Assembly: GCF_016925495.1 (NCBI RefSeq)
Contig: NZ_CP070491.1
Span: forward strand, 1,116,001 to 1,180,000
Source of the DNA: Methylococcus sp. EFPC2
Lineage (GTDB): Bacteria > Pseudomonadota > Gammaproteobacteria > Methylococcales > Methylococcaceae
Length of the DNA: 64,000 nucleotides
Reading direction: 5' to 3'
This document shows positions 19,377 to 26,924 of this stretch, one piece after another. Position 1 is the first letter of the stretch. The number at the start of each line of letters is the position of its first letter. The notes beneath the pieces were generated by a model, which was not told where the DNA came from, did not search any database, and saw nothing but the letters and a program-made list of their open reading frames with translations. The position numbers and the translations under genes were made by a program.

Positions 19377-21977
19377 GTGGTGTCCCTACGCTATGGAATC
19401 CCGCTTCTGATTATTTCTTTTACGGCGGCTCTCGCGGCCTACACGGTGCACCGCGACCGGGCCTCCGCAGAAGCGGTGGTACGCGGCGAAGCGGTAAGCT
19501 ACATGATCAATCGCATGGGGGAACTGCAGAAGCGGGTCAGCGACGCGTGGGCCCAGGGGAACCGAGGCCGTATCATGGACGATATCGCCTTGATCGCGGG
19601 CGAGGGCGAAGCCCAGCAAGCGCTGCTGGCCGGAGACGACTCGCAAGTGCTGGCGGCCACCAGTCGGGAATGGGTCGGCCAACCCTTGTATAGCTTGAGT
19701 GCAACGCAGTTGGCCGTTTTTCGCAACGAACCCGTGGGGATTCTACTGGACCGCGTGCGAGCGCAGGCGGGGGGAGAGGTCCATGTTATCGCCGAGGGGC
19801 GTTATGTGGTGGGGGCCTATCCAGTGGTACTGGGGCCCGACCGGGTGGGCGTACTGGTGGTGCAAAAGGATCTTGCCAGGGATCTCGCGCGCGCGCGGGG
19901 AGCCATCGCGCAGCACACGGCCGAAATGGTGGCAATGTTGGCGAGCTTGGCGCTGACGCTGGGTGTTCTGGTTCATTTTTTCGTCAGTCGCCGCCTCGGT
20001 CTCCTGGTCAAGGCGACGACCCGATTTGCCGCGGGTGATCTCAACGCGCGCGCCAACTTGCGTGGCAAAGACGAAGTGGCGCATCTGGGACGGGCTTTCG
20101 ATCAAATGGCGACGGAGGTTGCCGGAACGCAGCGTCACCTGGAGCGCAGCGTCGCGTCGCGAACGGCTGAACTGGCACGCATGGTCGCAAAACTGCAAAC
20201 CGAGATCGGCAAGCGACGGCGGACGCAACGGGCCCTGTTTCACGAAAAGGAACGCATCCAGGTCACATTGGCGTCTATCGGCGATGCGGTGATCACGACC
20301 GACGTTAGCGGACGCATCGAATATCTCAACCGGAGCGCCGAAATGCTCGCCGGACGGCCCAAGGAACGGGTGATCGGCTCTACTCTGGCGGAAACTTTCG
20401 CTTTTATCGATGAGAACACGGGCCTCCCGGCACAAGATCCGGTGGCCCAGTGCATCAGGGATCGCACGGTCATCGAAGTCGCCAATTGCGCCTTGGCGAT
20501 CGGCGGTAACGGGCCGGAACGCTCCATAGATCTTTCCGCCGCCCCGATATCCGATCGCGCCGCGAGGGTGCGAGGGGCCGTATTGGTTTGCCGCGATGTC
20601 ACCGACATCCGGCAGGCCACCAAACGCTTGAGCTATCAGGCGTCTCACGACCCGCTGACCGGTTTGGTCAACCGCCAGGAGTTTGAGCGGCGTCTCGAGC
20701 GCGTGCTGAGTACAGCAACGGCGGAAGAGTCGCACGCGCTGCTTTACCTGGATCTGGATCAATTTAAGATCGTCAACGATACCTGCGGGCATGCCGCTGG
20801 CGACGAGTTGCTGCGGCAAATTAGTCTGGTGCTCGGGCCAGAGGTGCAAAAACGGGACACGCTGGCGCGTTTGGGCGGCGACGAGTTTGGCGTCTTGCTG
20901 GAGCATTGTGTCCCGGATCAGTCACTGGTGATTGCCGATAAATTGCGCACGGCGATGCATAATTTCCGCTTCGTCTGGGAAAACAGGAGCTTTTCCGTCG
21001 GCGTAAGCATAGGCGTGGTGCCGATCCGGCCCGGCAACGACAATCTGGCTTCCGTGTTGCGGGCCGCCGATAGTGCGTGCTACGCGGCCAAGGAGCAGGG
21101 CCGCAACCGGGTCCATGTTTTCCAGACCGGTGACCAGGAGCTCGCCCAACGGCATGGCCAGATGCAATGGGTGCCGAGGATACAGGAAGCCTTGGCCGAG
21201 AATCGGTTCATGCTGTTTTTTCAGCCCATAGTCCCCCTTAACCGGGCGGACCAGATGCATTGCGAGGTACTCTTGCGGCTGGTCAACCGAGAAGGCAGTC
21301 TGGCGCCGCCGTCTGTATTCATTCCCGCGGCCGAGCGTTATAACCAGATGCAGGCGATCGATCGCTGGGTCGTGAGAAATGTGTTCGCGGCGCTCTGCGA
21401 TCCGGGTATCGTTCCGCACTCGGTTTGCTTGGCGATCAATCTGTCCGGCCAGTCGCTGGGGGATCCGCAATTTCTTCAGTACGTTTCCGACGAAGTCGAA
21501 AATCACGCAGTTCCGCTCGATCGGATATGCTTCGAGATCACGGAAACCGCGGCGATCAGCAATTTGAGCCACGCCAGGCGCTTTTTCGCGGCGCTTAAAC
21601 CCGGCGGTTGCCGTTTTGCCTTGGACGATTTCGGCAGCGGCCTCAGTTCCTTTCGCTATCTGAAAGATTTACCCGTCGATTTCTTGAAGATCGATGGGTG
21701 TTTCGTAAAAGATATGGTTCGCGACCCCATCAACCATGCCATGGTCGAAGCCATCCATAGCGTCGGCCATGTCATGGGCATCAAAACGATAGCGGAATTT
21801 GTAGAGTCCCAAAGCATAATCAGCATGCTGAAGGAAATTGGCGTCGACTACGCTCAGGGCTATGCCTTGGGCGAGCCCAGGCCATTTGGCATGATGCGGG
21901 ATTTGCCGTCTTCAGTGGGCGATGAGGCGGTCGGGTCCGGTGTGGTCACAAGGCTGAAGACCCCCGGGCATAGCTAG
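19377..21977 (+). CDS. membrane PAS-GGDEF-EAL cyclic-di-GMP turnover protein
   Basis: An 866-residue signalling protein. A transmembrane helix at residues ~5-22 and another at ~185-205 enclose a periplasmic sensing domain. Then come HAMP (~205-260), a coiled coil, a PAS domain (~290-420, TTDVSGRIEYLNRSAEMLAG), GGDEF (~425-590) and EAL (~605-850). The cyclase signature RLGGDEFG is intact; the inhibitory-site position nine before it is Q instead of R, so feedback inhibition may be absent. In the EAL domain EVLLR, NLSGQSL, EITETA, DDFGSG, LKIDG and the Glu of IAEFVES are present, so phosphodiesterase activity is plausible. The start is GTG at 19377 after GGCGAGG. Context suggests control of the upstream export gene pair. 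Confidence 0.88.
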   Translation: MVSLRYGIPLLIISFTAALAAYTVHRDRASAEAVVRGEAVSYMINRMGELQKRVSDAWAQGNRGRIMDDIALIAGEGEAQQALLAGDDSQVLAATSREWVGQPLYSLSATQLAVFRNEPVGILLDRVRAQAGGEVHVIAEGRYVVGAYPVVLGPDRVGVLVVQKDLARDLARARGAIAQHTAEMVAMLASLALTLGVLVHFFVSRRLGLLVKATTRFAAGDLNARANLRGKDEVAHLGRAFDQMATEVAGTQRHLERSVASRTAELARMVAKLQTEIGKRRRTQRALFHEKERIQVTLASIGDAVITTDVSGRIEYLNRSAEMLAGRPKERVIGSTLAETFAFIDENTGLPAQDPVAQCIRDRTVIEVANCALAIGGNGPERSIDLSAAPISDRAARVRGAVLVCRDVTDIRQATKRLSYQASHDPLTGLVNRQEFERRLERVLSTATAEESHALLYLDLDQFKIVNDTCGHAAGDELLRQISLVLGPEVQKRDTLARLGGDEFGVLLEHCVPDQSLVIADKLRTAMHNFRFVWENRSFSVGVSIGVVPIRPGNDNLASVLRAADSACYAAKEQGRNRVHVFQTGDQELAQRHGQMQWVPRIQEALAENRFMLFFQPIVPLNRADQMHCEVLLRLVNREGSLAPPSVFIPAAERYNQMQAIDRWVVRNVFAALCDPGIVPHSVCLAINLSGQSLGDPQFLQYVSDEVENHAVPLDRICFEITETAAISNLSHARRFFAALKPGGCRFALDDFGSGLSSFRYLKDLPVDFLKIDGCFVKDMVRDPINHAMVEAIHSVGHVMGIKTIAEFVESQSIISMLKEIGVDYAQGYALGEPRPFGMMRDLPSSVGDEAVGSGVVTRLKTPGHS

Positions 21978-22037
21978 ACTTCGTCGGCGTCCGCTGGACG
22001 AGTCATCGGGTCATCGCCGATATCGGGTGGATAACGC

Positions 22038-22066
22038 TTGACATGCTTAGTTGCTGCCAGCATAAT
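22038..22066 (+). promoter_or_regulatory. sigma-70 promoter of tRNA-Leu
   Basis: Perfect -35 TTGACA at 22038-22043, a 17-base spacer, and -10 CATAAT at 22061-22066. It lies 36 bases before the tRNA 5' end, a strong housekeeping promoter. Confidence 0.85.
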
Positions 22067-22102
22067 GCTCGTGCTGTCAGGGTACAGCGTCACACACTCT
22101 CT

Positions 22103-22187
22103 GCCGAGGTGGTGAAATTGGTAGACACGCATGTTTCAGGTACATGTGAGGCGACTCGTGGAGGTTCAAGTCCTCTCCTCGGCACCA
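22103..22187 (+). tRNA. tRNA-Leu (anticodon CAG)
   Basis: The 85-base gene begins GCCGAGG and ends with the complementary CCTCGGC plus discriminator A and encoded CCA. The D-arm TGGTGAAATTGGTAGACACG is leucine-like. The anticodon arm CATGT-TTCAGGT-ACATG gives CAG. A long variable arm (class II) and the T-loop GGTTCAAGTCC follow. It has its own promoter and terminator and decodes CUG. Confidence 0.97.
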
Positions 22188-22213
22188 AATTCCAGTCTGT
22201 CTAAGACGAGCTG

Positions 22214-22250
22214 AAACCCGCTAGGATGTTAAGTCTTAGCGGGTTTTTTG
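22214..22250 (+). terminator. intrinsic terminator after tRNA-Leu
   Basis: A 10-bp stem AAACCCGCTA with its complement at 22237-22246, 13-base loop, ending in a run of six T (22244-22249). It lies 27 bases past the tRNA. Confidence 0.9.
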
Positions 22251-22423
22251 TTGCCCAACGCCCCTCAAAGCCCGGATTCTGGCCTCCGAAGTCCCTAGCT
22301 ACGAGGCGTCGGGGTTTGTCATCCCAAGCGCATAACCGGTAGGCTGGCCTCCGGTGGAGGCATGTGCAACCGGGAAGTTGCAAGTCTTGGCGCAGCAGGC
22401 CCGGTCTTTGCGATTCCGGGGAA

Positions 22424-23785
22424 TCATCCAGGTGCTCCGAGCTTCGCGTAATGCTCCTTGAACCATTGGCTGATGGCCGTTTGTTGGAAGACGAGGCTCT
22501 TGAGCAATAGCTTGAGCATTCCTCGGTTCCAGTTGCCCAGGGCCTTACGGCGAAGCCAGCGAGGCAACAGGCGAAAAGCATGCAGCGCCACCATGGTGTA
22601 TTGCGCCGCTAGCGAGAAGATGCTGCTGTCGAGGGTGGACAGCAGGGCCATAGAACGCACACGTCCCTGGGGGCTGGTGCGCCAGTAAGAAAAAATGCAC
22701 TGGTGCAGCAGCAGATCCTCGGGGGTCTGCGCCAGGAAGGCCTCGCGCAGTTCTTCCGCCAGGGTCCTTCGGGTCAGTTCCAATCGTCCGCAAACGCGGG
22801 AATAACGCTGCAGCGCGGCACGCACGTCGAGTCGGCTCTCGCGCAGCGCGTCCCTCAGGATCAACGCATCCTTCACGGCGGCGGTGATGCCGGAGGCGGT
22901 GAGCGGATGGCAGCAGCCGCGTGCGTCGCCTATCAATGCGAAATTGCCTCTGACGCTGGCTTCCGGAATGATGCAGTAATTGGCTGCCGCCAGGGGTTTG
23001 CCCGCGGCCAGGACCCGCTCTATGTCCTTGCAAAAGACCTCCGGGAAGAAGCTCAGGTGGGACCGGATGGATTCCCTGGAATCGGCATCTTTGAGTACCT
23101 CGAGCATGACTCTCGCCCGTCCGCCGCCGATGCCGTAGGCGTAGGCGACGCCGGCCGGATTTAGAAAAATGTTGCCGTACTCCGCATGGGGCAGATGGGT
23201 GTCCTCGACCTCCACCCCCATCATCCCCGAATAGCGTTGGGTCCGGTGACCGATGCCGACCATCTTCCTCACCTGCGACATAGGGCCGTCGGCCCCCAGG
23301 ATCAAGCGCGCGCTCACGCGCTGTTCGCGGCCTTCGTATTGCACCAGCGCGGTAAATGGCCGGTCGGCCCCGCCTTCCATCCCGGTGACCCGCGCACCGA
23401 GCCACGAGTCGACACCCGGCAGGCGGCGGGCCTTGTCCAGCAGATGCTCCTTCAGAACCTGGTGCTCGATAGCCCGGCCGCAATGGTCGGTGTCGCCGCT
23501 CGAGGCGTAAGGCAGCAGCATAGGGTTCGGATCGTCCCTGAACACGCCCGGGAAGATGGCGAAGCCCTTGACCACGGCACCCAGTTCGTCGTCCAACAGG
23601 CCCAGTTCGCGCAGACCCTCGATGCCCGGAGGGTGGATCAGTTCGCCCGCCAGGCGCCGGCCCTGTGCGGGCAGGGGCTCGACGATGAGGACATGCAGCC
23701 CCAGTTGCGAAAGTGCCGCGGCGGCAGCCACTCCGGCCACTCCGCCGCCGGCGATCAAGACGTCCACGTTGTTCCGGTCATTCAT
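22424..23785 (-). CDS. squalene monooxygenase (squalene epoxidase)
   Basis: A FAD-dependent monooxygenase of 453 residues that should convert squalene to 2,3-oxidosqualene, the entry step of sterol synthesis. The N-terminal dinucleotide fold is VLIAGGGVAGVAAAAALSQ. The second FAD motif is LIGDARGCCHPLTASGITAA, and there is an ILGADGPMSQVR GD-type motif near residue 175. The C-terminal ~80 residues are hydrophobic and basic and could tether the protein to the membrane. Sequence alone cannot exclude another FAD hydroxylase. The next gene upstream in the transcription unit is an oxidosqualene cyclase, which makes epoxidase the sensible call. ATG at 23785 is used; a second ATG lies four codons upstream. 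Confidence 0.87.
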   Translation of the reverse strand: MNDRNNVDVLIAGGGVAGVAAAAALSQLGLHVLIVEPLPAQGRRLAGELIHPPGIEGLRELGLLDDELGAVVKGFAIFPGVFRDDPNPMLLPYASSGDTDHCGRAIEHQVLKEHLLDKARRLPGVDSWLGARVTGMEGGADRPFTALVQYEGREQRVSARLILGADGPMSQVRKMVGIGHRTQRYSGMMGVEVEDTHLPHAEYGNIFLNPAGVAYAYGIGGGRARVMLEVLKDADSRESIRSHLSFFPEVFCKDIERVLAAGKPLAAANYCIIPEASVRGNFALIGDARGCCHPLTASGITAAVKDALILRDALRESRLDVRAALQRYSRVCGRLELTRRTLAEELREAFLAQTPEDLLLHQCIFSYWRTSPQGRVRSMALLSTLDSSIFSLAAQYTMVALHAFRLLPRWLRRKALGNWNRGMLKLLLKSLVFQQTAISQWFKEHYAKLGAPG

Positions 23786-23861
23786 GTGCTCTTGCATAAT
23801 CCCATGCCCTTAGTGAGGGAATGCGGCCCAAGGCGGGGGATGCCGCCCAGGACCTTCCGAT

Positions 23862-25997
23862 TCATTCACGGCCGTCCTGAGACGCACCGACCAGTCGGGC
23901 ATAGCGAGCCATCGCCCATGCCGGAAAATAAGTGTGATAGAGGCGGTAATCCAGCATGGCAGCGCCGAAAAAGACGCCGTTGACCGCCTGCCGGGGCCAA
24001 CCGCCATCCGCCTGCTGGCGGCTCATCAACCACCGAATGCCGCGTCGAATTTCGTCCAGGTCGGGCGGCAGGATGTCCAACAGGGCCAGCAGTGCCCAAC
24101 TGGTCATGACGACCTGGCTCTCGCCGTGTTCCACATAGCGAGCTTCGAGACAACCGGTGTAATGCTCGCCCCAGCCGCCGTCGCCGCGCTGCTTGGCTAT
24201 AAGCCAGCGGGCGGCGCTTTGCAGGGCCGAGTCCGCCGCCGGAATGCCGGCCATGCGTAATCCTTTGGCGACGTGGAAGATGGCATAGGTGTAATTGATG
24301 CCCCAGAAGCCCGGAAAGGATCCATCGTCCAACTGGCCGCCACGCAGAAAAGCGACGGCCCGCTCTATCGCGCTATCGATGCTTCCGTCTGACCGGTCCG
24401 GATGGTGTTTGCGGTAATGGGCCAGCGCCCCGAGTGCCGAACCGGTACATTCGATGTAGGAAAGTTCGGTCATGCACTGGCCGAACATCTCCGACGGATT
24501 GATGAACTCCAGTAGTTTGCCGCCGCGCCGGCGCTCGTAGGTGCCGAAGCCGCCGTCGCGGTTTTGCCGCGACAGGATGAAATCCACGGCCAGACTCAAG
24601 CGTTCGGGTGCCACCGCGGCGGCGTAGCCCGGATGATCCGCGATCGCGAGCAGTGCACTCAGCGCCTCGGCCGCACAGTCGCTCACGGGCCATCGATGTT
24701 GCCCGTCGGAAAAACACCAGCCGCCGAGGGCGATATCGCGCCAAGCCGCGCGGCCACCGGGCAGTTCCTCCGTCATTTGCGCAGACTTGAGAAATGCCTG
24801 GGCCTTTTCCAGCGCGAGTTCCGAGCCTGCGACGGGCGCCGGCGATTCAACGAGGGCCTGAATGGCGAACGCGGTATCCCAGGTGTTGGAACGGGCACCG
24901 ACATAGCGGATTCCTTCTTCCTCGTCCTCCCAGCGCCAGGCTTCGACGCCGTCCAGGCTGGGTCCCAAATCCGGGTGGTGGGGGTCGTGGGCGTACAGGG
25001 CGAGGCAGTTGAGCAGTCCGCTGACCGGCGAGACGCCCTGATAACGGCTGATCCGCTGTTCGTAGACGATGCGCTCCAGGCAGACGCCGAGGGCTTTCTC
25101 GCGCAATGCGGTACTATGGACTTTCTCGTAGGCCGACAGCAAGCGGTAGGCCAGGCGCAGCCAGACACTGACGGGGACATACACATCCCCCGGCGCGATG
25201 AAGTTGCGCAGCGCCGGGAAATCGATAGCTACATAAGCTTCCGGGTAGAGTTCCCCGCGTAGGGAATCGCGCAAACCATCTGGCAAGGTCGCTTTAAAAC
25301 GCTTGCCGTAAAGGAAGGCAAGGCCCAAGTAGATCTGACGGGTGTGGCAGTAATAGCGGCGGGGATGGAAAGGCAGCCACTCGGGCAACAGGAATATCTC
25401 TGGAGGGATGCCGTTGAGTCCCTCGTATTCATAAAGTCCCAGCATGGCCAGCCAGAACTTGCCCCAACTGGGGATGCCTTTCACTCCGCCGGGTTGGGAA
25501 TGCAGCCAATCCCGGGTCCGGGCCAGCATCGGCTCATCGGACGGCGTACCCAGCAGCCGCAGCGCCACATAGGCCAGGGTGGTGAAAAAGACATAGCCGG
25601 GCGATTCGGGGTGCATGCCCCAAGAACCATCCGGCCTTTGGTAGTACCGGAAATGCTTGAGGATGCCCGCTTTCTCGGCTTCGCCATAGGGCCGGCCAAC
25701 CACCGTGCGGGCGATGACCGCCTGGGCCAGGATCATGGTGCACCACACCATTTCCCCTTCCCAATCACCGCCGGCACGCTGCAGACCGATAAGGTGGAGC
25801 AAAGCCCGTTCGCTGGATGTCTGCGCGTCCCGATCGGCGGGCGCTGGATTGCGGTTTCCGCCGTAAGCAATATTTTCTTGGGGTTTCAAGGGACGCGTCG
25901 ATCGATAGCTCAGCGGTGTTTGAACAAACCGCTGCGCCGGATGTGCCCGGACGCATGCGGAACGAAATGGCGGCAGGAAGGCCGGTCGCTTAGGCAA
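23862..25997 (-). CDS. oxidosqualene cyclase (lanosterol-synthase type)
   Basis: A triterpene cyclase of up to 711 residues, with repeated QW motifs (QRPDGSWG, QNRDGGFG, QLDDGSFPGFWG, QRGDGGWG, QQADGGW). The catalytic acid lies in WPVSDCAAEAL near residue 440, the form found in oxidosqualene cyclases (VSDCTAE), not the DxDD of squalene-hopene cyclases. WDTAFAIQAL is also cyclase-typical. Two residues before the catalytic Asp is Val, as in lanosterol synthases; six before it is His, as in cycloartenol synthases, so the product is best stated as a lanosterol-like protosterol. Similarity starts only around residue 60. The true start may lie downstream of 25997, for example a TTG at 25889 giving 675 residues. 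Lies 76 bases upstream of the epoxidase. Confidence 0.92.
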   Translation of the reverse strand: MPKRPAFLPPFRSACVRAHPAQRFVQTPLSYRSTRPLKPQENIAYGGNRNPAPADRDAQTSSERALLHLIGLQRAGGDWEGEMVWCTMILAQAVIARTVVGRPYGEAEKAGILKHFRYYQRPDGSWGMHPESPGYVFFTTLAYVALRLLGTPSDEPMLARTRDWLHSQPGGVKGIPSWGKFWLAMLGLYEYEGLNGIPPEIFLLPEWLPFHPRRYYCHTRQIYLGLAFLYGKRFKATLPDGLRDSLRGELYPEAYVAIDFPALRNFIAPGDVYVPVSVWLRLAYRLLSAYEKVHSTALREKALGVCLERIVYEQRISRYQGVSPVSGLLNCLALYAHDPHHPDLGPSLDGVEAWRWEDEEEGIRYVGARSNTWDTAFAIQALVESPAPVAGSELALEKAQAFLKSAQMTEELPGGRAAWRDIALGGWCFSDGQHRWPVSDCAAEALSALLAIADHPGYAAAVAPERLSLAVDFILSRQNRDGGFGTYERRRGGKLLEFINPSEMFGQCMTELSYIECTGSALGALAHYRKHHPDRSDGSIDSAIERAVAFLRGGQLDDGSFPGFWGINYTYAIFHVAKGLRMAGIPAADSALQSAARWLIAKQRGDGGWGEHYTGCLEARYVEHGESQVVMTSWALLALLDILPPDLDEIRRGIRWLMSRQQADGGWPRQAVNGVFFGAAMLDYRLYHTYFPAWAMARYARLVGASQDGRE

Positions 25998-26191
25998 TCA
26001 GCTCACTGTCATGCGGGCCGCCCATGCCGGCGGCCAAAGAGGGTATCTGCGCCGGCCTCGACGCGGCATACGTCCAGCTGGGATGGTCCGCTAAGGAGTA
26101 GCAGCCCTTTTTCCGCCAAGATGGCGCCATTTTGTGGGAACCTCGTCGCGCCGTCCAGCTTCGCATGCCTTGTCGGGTCCGACTGGCCTCC

Positions 26192-26794
26192 TTACTTCCC
26201 CAGCAGAACGATGCGCAACATGGCGAGGAGGCCTTTGAGTTGACGAGCCAAGCCGAGCTTGGCATGTATCGGGTAGACGCCGGGCAGTTGCTGGCCTCGT
26301 GCGAGCCTGGCGAGCCGGTGTTTGACGGGCGGCTCCAGTTTGTCGTCGGCGGCCAATTCCATGAACATCGACTTAACGTTGCCCAGGTCGAAAAAGTCCC
26401 GCTGCCACTGCCACCGGTAGTCGCCGCCATAACGGAACCAGGAACCGCCGACGCCCGCGACCTCGTAATCACTGCCGTCGGCTCGCTTCACCGGCGCGAC
26501 CTGCCGCCAGATGCCGATCACTTCGCCCTGTTCCTCGTCGATTAGTATCTTCTCGTAGGGGTAGCGCCATTTCTCGAAACCTTCCATGTGGGTTCCCAAA
26601 GCCCAGTCTTCGATCTCCTTCCTGCTCCGCGCGATGAATTCCCGGTTGGGACCCATGTTCCAGGAGTATTCGGCATCTTCGGCATACATGGGACCGAGGT
26701 GCTTGATCCAGTCGCCTTCCGTCTCGGCCCTGCGGTTGGCGGCGAGCCAGCGATCGATCATTTCCTGCAGTTCGGCTCGGGGATAAGCGGGCAT
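26192..26794 (-). CDS. SnoaL/NTF2-like protein in the sterol locus
   Basis: A 200-residue protein whose first ~140 residues look like a SnoaL-type alpha+beta barrel: LQEMIDRWLAANRRAE, a DAEYSWNMGP segment, and GVGGSWFRYGGDYRWQWQRDFFD. Such folds serve as small-molecule isomerases, hydrolases or binding modules. The C-terminal ~45 residues are basic and hydrophobic (LARQLKGLLAMLRIVLLGK), a possible membrane association. The first gene of the leftward unit SnoaL - cyclase - epoxidase, it is divergent from CYP51. A role in sterol maturation or substrate handling is inferred only from position. Start ATG fits the similarity. Confidence 0.6.
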   Translation of the reverse strand: MPAYPRAELQEMIDRWLAANRRAETEGDWIKHLGPMYAEDAEYSWNMGPNREFIARSRKEIEDWALGTHMEGFEKWRYPYEKILIDEEQGEVIGIWRQVAPVKRADGSDYEVAGVGGSWFRYGGDYRWQWQRDFFDLGNVKSMFMELAADDKLEPPVKHRLARLARGQQLPGVYPIHAKLGLARQLKGLLAMLRIVLLGK

Positions 26795-26924
26795 GGGGAT
26801 TCCTGGGTTTGTTGCGGGAGAGGTTTAAGGCTGCGAGAAAAGATGTTCTCATGAGTGCTTCGACGCAGCATCATCATAACCTTTTCAGTCGGCGGATGAC
26901 TTCGCCGGGGAGCGAACACACCGC

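Noticed and set aside
22188-22423. Phage attachment site after tRNA-Leu
   Set aside because: No integrase gene or repeated tRNA 3' end was seen nearby; the structure after the tRNA is an ordinary terminator.
23862-25997. Squalene-hopene cyclase as the identity of the cyclase
   Set aside because: The DxDD motif of hopene cyclases is absent; the VSDCAAE form with a neighbouring epoxidase fits an oxidosqualene cyclase.
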